A stretch of DNA of 64,000 bases, from contig NZ_JAUQTB010000009.1 of NCBI RefSeq assembly GCF_030580655.1, forward strand, positions 1 to 64,000, written 5' to 3'. This document shows positions 52,067-60,432 of this stretch, piece after piece. The position numbers were made by a program, and so were the translations under genes. The notes under the pieces were generated by a model. That model was not told the DNA's origin. It worked only from the letters and a program-made list of their open reading frames with translations, and made no database searches. The DNA comes from Paenibacillus lacisoli. GTDB lineage: Bacteria > Bacillota > Bacilli > Paenibacillales > Paenibacillaceae. How positions within the stretch are numbered: the stretch's first letter is position 1; the number at the start of each line of letters is the position of its first letter.

Positions 52067-52468
52067 CTAATTTAGAATCTCGCGTTTATCTATTTTCGCC
52101 AAACGTTCTCGCCAAACCGCGAGTTGTTCAGGCGTTTGTCGCACCCAATCTTTCACTTCGCCAACAATTTTCAGTGGGGCTCTACTGCGATATGACCGGG
52201 TCGGATTACCTGGAAATTTCTTGTCCGTCACATTTGGGTCATTCTCCCATTCGCCTGTCGGCTCAACAAGATACACACGCGGTACACCATCGCCTTTTGC
52301 CAACTCGGCAGCTAACCCTGCCCCGTCACGTAAAGCTGTAAAATAAATGTGATTCATTATAATATCAGGATTGTAATTTGAGCGAAAGCCCGCTGTGAGC
52401 AAGTCTCCAATCAACAAATCTGCTCGTGTCCCATGATAAAAGGGACCTTTGTCAAGAATCTCAACCAT
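52067..52468 (-). CDS. arr: Rifampin ADP-ribosyltransferase
   Basis: A 133-residue enzyme of the Arr family, which inactivates rifamycins by moving ADP-ribose from NAD to the 23-hydroxyl. The family residues are present: His in GPFYHGTRADLLIGDLL, Tyr in NHIYFTAL and Asp in GEWENDPNVTDKK. KFPGNPTRSYRSRAPLKIVG is nearly invariant in the family. Length (130-150) is normal. The start is ATG 52468; a longer frame to 52513 adds residues not typical of Arr. It is alone, with no mobile element nearby, as an intrinsic environmental gene would be. Confidence 0.92.
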   Translation of the reverse strand: MVEILDKGPFYHGTRADLLIGDLLTAGFRSNYNPDIIMNHIYFTALRDGAGLAAELAKGDGVPRVYLVEPTGEWENDPNVTDKKFPGNPTRSYRSRAPLKIVGEVKDWVRQTPEQLAVWRERLAKIDKREILN

Positions 52469-52645
52469 CTCGCCACCACCCCTAAGTTCGGTAAGATAAT
52501 CTAATTTTATCATGAAATCTGCCCGTTAGTTCACTTAAAAAGCACCCCATTTTTTAGAATGCCTGCTGATACTCGACCCTTACTCCATTCAGCAAGCAGC
52601 CCCCAAGTTTCAAATCTCAAGAAGCTATGACCTCCCGCTTAACAA

Positions 52646-53692
52646 CTATGGCGTCTGAGTTTGTATAGGCTGTATCCCTTGGTTTGAATAGACATTTTTC
52701 AGGAAATCCGTAATTTCATGCATATATCCTGCAGCCGTAATGTTTCTCGGCGCAAACAAGCTGATTAACAATACACGCAGAGGTGATTCGGCTGTAGCGG
52801 TGGAGAGCATAGAATGCTCCGTGTCTGGTAACACTTTGACTCGCAGCAAAGCGGATGGCGATACACGCTCACGGTAAACTTTCTCCGTTTCCTTCACATC
52901 TACGTTAACATCATGATCACCGAGCATAAGCAGGATCGGGGAGTGAAAATTCGCAATGTCGTCTGTTGCATCCGCCGTGTAGTTCAGGCTGACGAATTTC
53001 CAGCGTTCTCTTGACATGACCTCTTGTTTGCCCGCAGCTCTAACATAATCATCATAGGGGGCATCTGCCTTTAGCAAATCATTGATTCGCTTATCCTCGC
53101 TCACCTGCTGCTCGATCTCATCCGGGGATTGACCATCCTTTGTCATTTGACTGCGTGTATTATACTCACCTTGCCTCAGCCAGTTAATCGCTGGAGAGAC
53201 GAGAATGCTGAAAGCCAGCGGTTCTTTCCCTGCTAGTTTGGGAATAACCCATCCTGCCTGACTTGCTCCCCATACACCAATGCGATCCGCATCGATCATT
53301 GGCTGCTGCCTGGCCCAGGCCAGCGCCTGGCGTGCCTCAGCCACGCGATCATCTATGCTCTGCTCAAGCCAATTGCCTGCCGAACCCCCGATGCCCCTCT
53401 TGTCCATAGAGAGCGAAGCATAGCCTATCGCAGCAAGGCGCTCCCACAGCGGCTTATACCCGTCATCATGAGTCGCATTGATCGGGCCATCTCCGTGAAT
53501 GAACAAGACTAAGCCAACCTTCCCGCTATATTTCTTGGGTAACGTGAGCACCCCCGTCAGTTTGCCTTGAGGTGCGCCAATCTCCACAGCTTGTTGATCC
53601 ATGGCAAAGCTGTTCTGCTGTAAAATATATATGCCCGACGCTCCCAACAACAGCAGGAGGATCAACAATGTGATTCCCCACTTCTTTCTCAT
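52646..53692 (-). CDS. Membrane-anchored alpha/beta hydrolase
   Basis: A 348-residue hydrolase. Residues 7-26 (ITLLILLLLLGASGIYIL) are an N-terminal membrane anchor, so the catalytic part is outside. The oxyanion strand is LVLFIHGDGPINATHDDG. The nucleophile Ser is in IGVWGASQAGWVIPKLA. The acid Asp is in LMLGDHDVNVD, and the His in VLPDTEHSMLS. The plan matches serine aminopeptidase/S15-like and acyl-CoA thioesterase-like hydrolases. Substrate unknown. It follows the GNAT gene by 30 bp on the same strand, so it may be the third gene of the MerR-GNAT operon. Confidence 0.85.
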   Translation of the reverse strand: MRKKWGITLLILLLLLGASGIYILQQNSFAMDQQAVEIGAPQGKLTGVLTLPKKYSGKVGLVLFIHGDGPINATHDDGYKPLWERLAAIGYASLSMDKRGIGGSAGNWLEQSIDDRVAEARQALAWARQQPMIDADRIGVWGASQAGWVIPKLAGKEPLAFSILVSPAINWLRQGEYNTRSQMTKDGQSPDEIEQQVSEDKRINDLLKADAPYDDYVRAAGKQEVMSRERWKFVSLNYTADATDDIANFHSPILLMLGDHDVNVDVKETEKVYRERVSPSALLRVKVLPDTEHSMLSTATAESPLRVLLISLFAPRNITAAGYMHEITDFLKNVYSNQGIQPIQTQTP

Positions 53693-53722
53693 GTTTCCTC
53701 GACTTCCTTTCTCGCAGGTGGC

Positions 53723-54355
53723 TTATCCTTCGTGAATCATGTAATTCCATTCCTGCTCGCCGGTCAACCACGCCATGAATGCGCTGCGCTGGGACTCCAG
53801 TGTCCGGAAGCCCAGCCTTTCGTATAGACGTTTAGCTCCTAAGTTGCTGCCGGAGACATGCAAGGTTGTATACCGGATTTCCGGTCGTAATGCTGCTTCA
53901 CGGAGTGCCCATCCCAGCATCGTTGTACCCACGCCTGCTCCCCGGAAGCGTTCATGGACCGATACATCGGCAATGTACATTTCACCAAGCGCCGGTCGAT
54001 GGCTCAAACATACTAGTCGTCCTGCAAATCCCAACGCTGCCCACCATCCAACTCCGCGAATCCCTTTCCATACAGGAAGCAGGTCCCTTGCCTTTATACT
54101 GGGACGCGATCGTACCTGAAACTGCAAGGATAGGCTGCCGACGATGGAATCCTCCTGTATGGCAACGATGCGTTGTCCTTTCCCGCGTTGTTCATCCATC
54201 ACGAGAAGCCTTTCCAGCAACAATTGCAGCTGCTCGTCATTCAGCCCTGTTCCACACTGGAATTTTCTACGAAACCCTTCTAACAGCAGTCGGCTGACAG
54301 AAGCTTCATACTCCTCTTTCATTCCCTCCAAATGTATAACAGGTTGGACGTTCAT
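53723..54355 (-). CDS. GNAT family N-acetyltransferase in MerR operon
   Basis: A 210-residue GNAT enzyme. The acetyl-CoA loop is RFRGAGVGTTMLGWAL after EMYIADVSVHE. The end LYERLGFRTLESQRS is the usual motif B. The N-terminal half is longer than average. ATG 54355 overlaps the stop of the MerR gene (ATGA), so they are coupled. A MerR-regulated acetyltransferase may inactivate a toxic amine or antibiotic; the substrate is not known. Confidence 0.87.
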   Translation of the reverse strand: MNVQPVIHLEGMKEEYEASVSRLLLEGFRRKFQCGTGLNDEQLQLLLERLLVMDEQRGKGQRIVAIQEDSIVGSLSLQFQVRSRPSIKARDLLPVWKGIRGVGWWAALGFAGRLVCLSHRPALGEMYIADVSVHERFRGAGVGTTMLGWALREAALRPEIRYTTLHVSGSNLGAKRLYERLGFRTLESQRSAFMAWLTGEQEWNYMIHEG

Positions 54356-55158
54356 CTCTTCTCCTCCCGTTCAGCAGCATTGCCGACGCTTCGATCAACG
54401 CGCGCAAGCAGTTCGTAATGTAGGCTTTCCCGGGTGAAAAGAGACAGATACGATTTCTCCACAAGGATTCGCGGCCCGGTTAGAACAAAAGGACTTTGAT
54501 CCCCGAAGGCTTGAAACTGATCAAAGTGCTGCTTTAACTCTTCTTCGTCATGAATCGAGAACCGGCAGGACAAATATTCGCCGGCTGGCAGAACTACGTC
54601 CCCGTCCATATCAATCGCTTTGGTACACAGCCGTACGCGGCGAAGACACTCTTCCTCATACACATAATGAATATCCGTTTCAAAAAGTCCTGGCTGCGTA
54701 TCTCCCTGCTGGGCCAGCATCCGGGCATCCAGTTCGGTATTGAAGTCCGTTTCGAACCACGAAGACAGAACAAGCGGCTCGCGCTGAATAACTTGGAAGG
54801 AAGGAGCCCTATCACCAAAGCGCTCATAATCGTTCAACACTTTGTGAATTAAACCGCTTAAATCTCGCAGTCTGTCCAATTCAGCCTCTATCTGGTATAC
54901 AGACTCCAGAAGCAGCTGCTGCATATCATCCGGCGTCCCTTCGTCATACCAATGACGGATGGCCTGTACGGACAACCCTGCCTTTCGCAGAAGCAAAATA
55001 TGTGACAGCCGGTAAATCTCGTCGATACCATACATACGGTATTGATTTTCATCTATGTAGGCCGGAAACAATACACCTTTCTCCTCGAAGTAACGAATTT
55101 GATGAACGGACACGCGCATCAACTTCGCTAACTCGCTAATCGAAATTTCCTTTTTCAA
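54352..55158 (-). CDS. MerR family activator with large effector domain
   Basis: A 268-residue regulator starting at TTG 55158 (MKKEISISELAKLMRVSVHQ) after AGGAGGAAG. The winged helix continues IRYFEEKGVLFPAYID, then YRMYGIDEIYRLSHILLLRK. A coiled coil of about 40 residues (QQLLLESVYQIEAELDRLRD) follows, then a 130-residue beta domain of the GyrI/BmrR type that binds drugs. It is the first gene of an operon with the overlapping GNAT and perhaps the hydrolase. Its promoter has the 19-bp spacer that MerR proteins correct by twisting DNA, so it probably activates its own operon. Confidence 0.88.
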   Translation of the reverse strand: MKKEISISELAKLMRVSVHQIRYFEEKGVLFPAYIDENQYRMYGIDEIYRLSHILLLRKAGLSVQAIRHWYDEGTPDDMQQLLLESVYQIEAELDRLRDLSGLIHKVLNDYERFGDRAPSFQVIQREPLVLSSWFETDFNTELDARMLAQQGDTQPGLFETDIHYVYEEECLRRVRLCTKAIDMDGDVVLPAGEYLSCRFSIHDEEELKQHFDQFQAFGDQSPFVLTGPRILVEKSYLSLFTRESLHYELLARVDRSVGNAAEREEKR

Positions 55159-55195
55159 TTCGTCTTCCTCCTGCCGTCTCTTCGAATACCAATCA

Positions 55196-55226
55196 AGCAT
55201 AAACCCTGGGTCTGACCTAAGGTCAA
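55196..55226 (-). promoter_or_regulatory. MerR-type promoter with 19-bp spacer
   Basis: Minus strand: -35 TTGACC (55226-55221), exactly 19 bp, -10 TATGCT (55201-55196). The palindrome TGACCTTAGGTCA (55213-55225) covers the -35 and the spacer start. A start near 55189 gives a leader of about 30 bases with AGGAGG before TTG 55158, which excludes an ATG at 55200 as start. Confidence 0.8.
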
Positions 55227-55466
55227 GTCATGAAACGCAAAAAAGAAGCTAACATCCATAAGTATCGTTAGTATGTACATTCCCCCCCCTTGAAACGGTC
55301 CAACCCGTTTAGTTCTGAAGAAGCTCATAAACCTAATCCAATACCGTAATCGTAAGCTCGAATGACAAAATTGTAAGGTAGATGTAAGGCAAATCGATAG
55401 CTGCAGCCAGCCTGGCAGGATAAGATTGAAACAAGCTAAGATAGATTTTTCAAAAGGAGAATCGAG

Positions 55467-56993
55467 ATGAGGCTGTTGGAACTGTTGCTTTTCCTGTCAA
55501 ACATCGGCTTATTTGTATTAACCGTCCTATTCAAAAAAGCTTGGCGTAGAATTCCGGTTTATATGTTGAGCGGATCTGCCTCACTTTTACTGGTCATTCA
55601 TTGGACGGTGGAAGGATACAGGGCTCAGCTATTTTTCCTATACTGCATAACAATCATCTTCTTAGCGACTTCAAGTTATAGCTATTTTAAGAAAAGCAGC
55701 CCGAAAAGAGTTCCACGATTCTTGTTGGGCTCCGCTTATACCGCTATAGCGCTCATGCTGGTTGTATCAGCGGGCCTCATGTATGCTTTCCCTGTATTTA
55801 AACTACCTGAACCGACAGGCGAATTTAAGGTAGGAACTCAAACTTTTCATTTCGTGGATACACATAGGGAAGAGATTTACGACGAAGCCAAGGATGGTAA
55901 GAGAGAATTGATGGTTCAGGTATGGTATCCGGCTCAAGCTGACACCGGCAAGTATGCTCCCTTTATTCCCGATACCCGGATTTTACGTTATATGGCCGCA
56001 AACTATGGCCTTCCGAGATTTACTTTTCAACATCTGAAGTACGTATCCAGTCATGCTTACTTGAGGGCCAAAGTCTCTTCGGCACAGGCTTCATACCCGC
56101 TGATCCTCGCGAATCCCGGCTTTGGTTCCTCCAGGTTTCTCCACACAACGCAAGCCGAAAATCTCGCGAGTCACGGATATATCGTGGCAGTGATCGACCA
56201 CACTTATAATACATTTGCAACTGAGTTTCCGGACGGTCGAATAACGACGAGCACAACCAACGACCTGTTCTCGCCCGACCATGATTACCGAACGGAAAGC
56301 GGAAATCGCGACAAGTTAGGAACAGTGCTAACCGACGATGTGGCGTTTGTGCTGGACCAATTTGAGCTCATCCAATCGGGGCAAGTTCCAAGCCATATAA
56401 GAGGAAGTATCGATCTACGCCGTGTCGGGGTGTTCGGTCATTCCATCGGCGGAGCAACGGCCTATGACGCTGCTTACGATCCACGAATCGCGGCTGGAAT
56501 AGACTTTGATGGAGGTCTTTATCGATTGCGTGATAGAGAAGGAATGCGAAAGCCCTTTTTGTTCATCAACTCAGAAAGTGAATTTGCAAGATTAAAAACG
56601 GTAATGGATAACCGGATCTATACGGATGAAGAGCTTAAGCATATGGGTTCAACAAGAGAGTGGATGGATCAGGTGACGGAAGACAAAAAGCTGGAGCTCA
56701 AACGAATACGTGAATCGGTCGACATAGGGGGACAATTCCTCTATATCGATAATATGGAGCATCTTAATTTTACCGACGTACAGTTCATATCTCCAATCTT
56801 TAAAATGCTGGGCATTACAGGGGAAATTTCGCCCTCAAGAGCAAACACCATGCTTAACGCCTATATGTTAGATTTTTTCGATAAGTATCTGAAAAATCAA
56901 GGCGGAAGTCTAATGAAAGGACCGGATAGCCGCTTTCCGGAAGTGAAGTTCGTTGCCCCGCTATTATACACTATGGAAAGTATTAAAAAATGA
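55467..56993 (+). CDS. Membrane alpha/beta hydrolase, PAF-acetylhydrolase-like
   Basis: A 508-residue protein. The first 115 residues hold about four membrane helices (LLELLLFLSNIGLFVLTVLF, then YMLSGSASLLLVIHW, LFFLYCITIIFLATS and AIALMLVVSAGLMYAF). The rest is a hydrolase of the platelet-activating-factor acetylhydrolase/dienelactone type: ELMVQVWYPAQAD at its start, oxyanion NPGFGSSRFLH, nucleophile Ser in RRVGVFGHSIGGATAYDAA, acid Asp in IAAGIDFDGGLYR, and His in NMEHLNFTD. It probably cleaves short acyl esters or lipids at the outer face of the membrane. AAAAGGAG precedes the ATG. Single gene. Confidence 0.85.
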   Translation: MRLLELLLFLSNIGLFVLTVLFKKAWRRIPVYMLSGSASLLLVIHWTVEGYRAQLFFLYCITIIFLATSSYSYFKKSSPKRVPRFLLGSAYTAIALMLVVSAGLMYAFPVFKLPEPTGEFKVGTQTFHFVDTHREEIYDEAKDGKRELMVQVWYPAQADTGKYAPFIPDTRILRYMAANYGLPRFTFQHLKYVSSHAYLRAKVSSAQASYPLILANPGFGSSRFLHTTQAENLASHGYIVAVIDHTYNTFATEFPDGRITTSTTNDLFSPDHDYRTESGNRDKLGTVLTDDVAFVLDQFELIQSGQVPSHIRGSIDLRRVGVFGHSIGGATAYDAAYDPRIAAGIDFDGGLYRLRDREGMRKPFLFINSESEFARLKTVMDNRIYTDEELKHMGSTREWMDQVTEDKKLELKRIRESVDIGGQFLYIDNMEHLNFTDVQFISPIFKMLGITGEISPSRANTMLNAYMLDFFDKYLKNQGGSLMKGPDSRFPEVKFVAPLLYTMESIKK

Positions 56994-57085
56994 GCTATCA
57001 TAAAGGAGTTAAAGAGCAGCCGAAGCACAAGTATCTGTGACCATTCGGGCCATTCATCCAAGGTATAGTCCACGCTACCAGCCAA

Positions 57086-57328
57086 TTACTCCTTTAGTCC
57101 CCTTATTCTTTCTTGTTCGTATGGAATTAATTCGTACAAATCATGAACATCACAACCGATGGAATCGGCAATCGATATAGCAATTTTGAGCGGCATTACT
57201 CTTTTACTTTCAATAAAGTCATAAACTCGTTCAGGTTTAAAAAGTAATTTTTTTGCAAGCCATTCCGGTGACTTTCCGGATTCTATCAATCGTTCATTCA
57301 ACAAGCAGCGTCCAAGTTCATATTTCAT
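57086..57328 (-). CDS. Small XRE-type HTH protein
   Basis: An 80-residue protein of one XRE/Cro-type helix-turn-helix: RCLLNERLIESGKSPEWLAK, then KLLFKPERVYDFIESKRVMP, then IAISIADSIGCDVHDLYELI. It should bind DNA or a partner; no operator is evident. GGGAGGG precedes ATG 57328. It is alone, between a plus-strand hydrolase gene and the SLH gene on its own strand. Confidence 0.8.
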   Translation of the reverse strand: MKYELGRCLLNERLIESGKSPEWLAKKLLFKPERVYDFIESKRVMPLKIAISIADSIGCDVHDLYELIPYEQERIRGLKE

Positions 57329-57440
57329 GGCGTTATACCCTCCCGCGTAAGATCGTATCTAACTTTAAGGGTTGTCCACTGGCAGCATCCTTATACTTTC
57401 CCAAGGGAATCAAAACAGCGATGCCACTTAGTAGAGTCAT

Positions 57441-57477
57441 ATAAAAAAAGAAACCACCCCGGGAAGGGAGTGGATTC
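57441..57477 (-). terminator. Terminator of the SLH/Ig gene
   Basis: Minus strand AATCCACTCCC pairs with GGGGTGGTTT (one mismatch and a C-C gap) and is followed by seven T. It starts about 18 bp after the stop at 57495. Confidence 0.8.
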
Positions 57478-57494
57478 TTATGAATACTGGAATA

Positions 57495-58268
57495 TTATAG
57501 ATTCATCAATGCCTGCTTGACGGTTGGGCTCAAACTATAAGTATTAATGATGGTTTCGATAGCTTCAGCGCGTGTAGCTCCGCTGTTCGGATCAAAGGTA
57601 TGCTCTGCCTTACCATTAAAAATCCCCAAAACAGATGTCCTTTTAATTGCATCTGCGCCATATGCTCCGCCCAGGTCCGTAAATTGTACTTTGGACGTGT
57701 CAACTTTTAGAATGTTTGCATTTAATACGCGAGTAATAATAAGAGCCATTTCTTGACGGGAGATGGTTTTTTCTGGACGAATAGTGCCATCCTCATACCC
57801 GTTCAAAACTCCAACCTTTACAAGCTTCTTAAGGCTATCTGTTGACCAACGACCATTGATATCCCTGAATGCTGTAAAATCATCATCCTTCATGGATACT
57901 TTCCGTGAAGCCATATCTACAAAAGCACGGTCAATCATCGCTGCAAATTCCGCACGAGTGATTTGTTCATCCGGCTTAAATCCGCCATTCGGATATCCGT
58001 TGATCACACGCAGCTTGGTCAATTTTTTAATAGAATCCATCGCCCAGTGTTGTGCAATATCGCTATAATTTAATGTAACGAATGTATCCCCTTTGCTGAG
58101 GATCTCTGTCGTTCTCGCCTGCACACCAGCAATTACGTTACTGTCTGTATTCACAACCCGGCTTCTGAAAATATCATCAGGATTTTGATAATCCTCAGAT
58201 TCAGATTGATGGTTTGACTGCTCCTTTGATGGAGTTTCTGCTACTGAATCAGACGGTTCCGCTGGTTT
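57495..58268 (-). pseudogene. SLH-anchor half of an interrupted surface protein
   Basis: In the same frame as the upstream Ig-type gene, right after its TAA (58271-58269), the frame goes on for 257 codons. First is a 37-residue linker (KPAEPSDSVAETPSKEQSNH and on), then three SLH domains: DIAQHWAMDSIKKLTKLRVI, FRDINGRWSTDSLKKLVKVG and FTDLGGAYGADAIKRTSVLG. A GTG at 58154 could start a 219-residue product, but it lacks a signal peptide and could not reach the wall. The piece therefore makes sense only as the C-terminal half of one protein with the part before it. Confidence 0.7.
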
Positions 58269-59129
58269 TTAGGACACAGGTATAAACACGGAAGAATTGC
58301 CTGGACTTTGCACTGGAGGATCTAATGGTTTAGAAGGTATGGAACCCGTGCTGCCTCCCAATACAACCTGAGTCATAGGTTGAGAAATGCTGTCCGCTAT
58401 ATCAAATCGGGTATCTCCGAAATATTTGGCTGTATTCGGATGATCTCCGGCACTTAGATCGCTTGTTGTGAAAGAAGCTGCTGCCACCCCATTGGCTTCA
58501 CCGTTCGGTCTCATGGGAAGCGTAGCCAATTTCTTTTCTCCATCCATGAGGATCACGGTTCCAGCCATATTTTTGTATCTTTGCGGATCCGTTTTTGCCT
58601 TTATATAAAAAGTCACGGAGTTTCCAACATGGGATGGATTCAGATAGCTGGTAACCTCTGTTACAGTCGGATTAGCTGTAGGCGGAACTGCTTCATCGGA
58701 TACCATTTGTGTCAATGGAGCAGAAGTGCTGCCGCTAAATTTGCTGTCCCCGCTATACTCTGCTGTGATCAGATGCTCTCCGGCACTAAGGTTTTTCACC
58801 GCAAGAAGAGCCATTCCCGGTTTCGTCGGATCTTCACCCACTGGCGCTGTACCCAATAAGGTATCGCCCTCTTTAAAAGTCACCGTACCTGCAAGTTCTT
58901 CGTAAGATTGATCCGAATAGGCTCTGGCAACGAATGTTACGGGCTCCCCCTCTAATGCCGGGTTCCGGGCACTATCAATACTAACAACTGTACTGAAAAG
59001 TGATGCGTCGTTGTTATCACCTGGCATTGGATCTTGATTCGCGCTAACTACAGACGGTGAAGTGATCATCAGTGCAGCTGCAAGTAAAGCGCCGAGTTTC
59101 TTTTTGAGCCTTATAAACATTCCGTTCAT
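58269..59129 (-). CDS. Secreted Ig-like half of an interrupted SLH protein
   Basis: A 286-residue product. The signal peptide is MNGMFIRLKKKLGALLAAAL and on, cut near VVSANQ. Two repeats of about 100 residues are of the Big_3/bacterial Ig type: VTFVARAYSD with GTVTFKEGDTLLGTAPVG, and VTFYIKAKTD with GTVILMDGEKKLATLPMR. Each ends SAGEHLITAEYSGD or SAGDHPNTAKYFGD. A Pro/Ser linker then stops at TAA 58269. Without the SLH half downstream, the product would be secreted free rather than wall-bound. GAGGGGATGA precedes ATG 59129. Spo0A-type boxes lie upstream. Confidence 0.8.
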   Translation of the reverse strand: MNGMFIRLKKKLGALLAAALMITSPSVVSANQDPMPGDNNDASLFSTVVSIDSARNPALEGEPVTFVARAYSDQSYEELAGTVTFKEGDTLLGTAPVGEDPTKPGMALLAVKNLSAGEHLITAEYSGDSKFSGSTSAPLTQMVSDEAVPPTANPTVTEVTSYLNPSHVGNSVTFYIKAKTDPQRYKNMAGTVILMDGEKKLATLPMRPNGEANGVAAASFTTSDLSAGDHPNTAKYFGDTRFDIADSISQPMTQVVLGGSTGSIPSKPLDPPVQSPGNSSVFIPVS

Positions 59130-59212
59130 TCATCCCCTCTAATTGTTTGTATACCAACCCTGAATTTAGAAAAAAACAGAATCAGATAACAGAAATTGAT
59201 ATCGTCAAAATA

Positions 59213-59249
59213 TGTCGAATTATGAATATCAAAGTCGAATAAAGTCGAA
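59213..59249 (+). promoter_or_regulatory. Cluster of Spo0A-type boxes before SLH/Ig gene
   Basis: TGTCGAA at 59213-59219 is an exact Spo0A box. AGTCGAA at 59233-59239 and 59243-59249 match six of seven. They lie 84-120 bp before the SLH/Ig start, in a 333-bp gap that otherwise holds only the sigK terminator and AT-rich spacer. Confidence 0.5.
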
Positions 59250-59272
59250 ATAATATAGGCTTTTTTCAACAT

Positions 59273-59305
59273 AAAAAAGAGGACCGCTAATTGCGCTCCT
59301 CTTTT
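59273..59305. terminator. Terminator after sigK
   Basis: Arms AAAAGAGGA and TCCTCTTTT around 13-15 bases, A/T tracts on both sides. It lies about 160 bp after the sigK stop on the minus strand. Confidence 0.65.
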
Positions 59306-59462
59306 CCTTTACCGCATTCATGCCGTCTGCTCATGTATCGATTACGCTCTATACTGTAAGAAATGGTATCCGAGGTCAACCCCCCTCGACATTTATTCAC
59401 AGAGCTTGTTGTTGTACTCTAGTTAAAATTTCAGCTGCAGCTATCATTATAGATAGATCACT

Positions 59463-60164
59463 CTAATTTTTCGCCTTATAAAACTCATGATACAGCTTCA
59501 TCAAAGCACGCTTCTCAATCCGTGACACATAACTGCGGCTGATACCAAGTTCTTTCGCAATCTCACGCTGGGTTCGTTCATCCCCGCCGGCCTCTAGGCC
59601 AAAACGGCCGATCACGACTTCCTTCTCCCGCTCATCCAATATATCAAGGTTCCGGTAGATTTTGCTCTTCTCAATTTTGAGCTGTACCGCTTCCGCCACA
59701 TCGTCGGCTTCGGAGCCGAGAATATCAATTAGGGTAATCTCGTTTCCTTCTTTATCCGTACCAATCGGATCATGGAGAGAGACATCCTTACGAGTTTTCT
59801 TCAGGGAACGGAGATGCATGAGAATTTCGTTCTCGATACAGCGTGCTGCAAACGTAGCCAGTTTAGTCCCTTTCCCGACCTGAAAGCTCTCAATCGCTTT
59901 GATCAAGCCGATGGTTCCAATGGAGATCAAATCCTCCAGATCCTCGCCTGTGTTATCGAATTTTTTGACAATATGTGCTACGAGACGCAGGTTATGCTCA
60001 ATCAGCAGGTTACGGGAATGCTCGTTGCCTTCGGCCATCAGTTTCAGATGCTTGGCTTCTTCGCTTTCAGTCAACGGCTGGGGAAAAGCATTATTCTTCA
60101 CATACGAGACGAGCAGGGTCAATTCCTTGATGAATAACGCTATAGCGGTAAAAAATCCAGGCAC
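59463..60164 (-). CDS. sigK: Sporulation sigma factor K
   Basis: A 233-residue sigma-70 protein. The start is GTG 60164 ([20 protein letters not shown]) after AGGAGG. The N-terminal pro-region is hydrophobic and leads into [20 protein letters not shown], the sequence at which SigK is processed in Bacillus. Region 2 is [20 protein letters not shown], then [17 protein letters not shown]. Region 4 is [20 protein letters not shown], then [19 protein letters not shown]. It directs late mother-cell genes for spore coat and cortex. The gene is whole, without the skin-type insertion seen in B. subtilis. Confidence 0.95.
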   Translation of the reverse strand: MPGFFTAIALFIKELTLLVSYVKNNAFPQPLTESEEAKHLKLMAEGNEHSRNLLIEHNLRLVAHIVKKFDNTGEDLEDLISIGTIGLIKAIESFQVGKGTKLATFAARCIENEILMHLRSLKKTRKDVSLHDPIGTDKEGNEITLIDILGSEADDVAEAVQLKIEKSKIYRNLDILDEREKEVVIGRFGLEAGGDERTQREIAKELGISRSYVSRIEKRALMKLYHEFYKAKN

Positions 60165-60374
60165 AGATGACACCTCCTGCAGTTTTACAATTCAAAACCG
60201 GCCCTGTCTGCTGCAACATTCGACGGTCTATTTATTTGTATGTGGGCAGATGCCCAACTGTGCCTGTACGTGTAGAATAAGTCCCGAAAAGACATTCTGC
60301 TCGTCATAAGCTGTCTTCATCCTCCTACTATACTTTTACCGGACCCAATGTAATCAGAACGTTCCTGTCTTCAT

Positions 60375-60413
60375 CAAAAAATGGCTCCGGCCCCCTAAAG
60401 GGACCGAAGCCAT
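60375..60413 (-). terminator. Terminator of the cysJI operon
   Basis: Minus strand ATGGCTTCGGTCCC and GGGGCCGGAGCCAT (one G-T/mismatch) around a short loop, then six T. It lies 20 bp after the cysI stop. Confidence 0.85.
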
Positions 60414-60432
60414 GATTATTACTTATACGATA

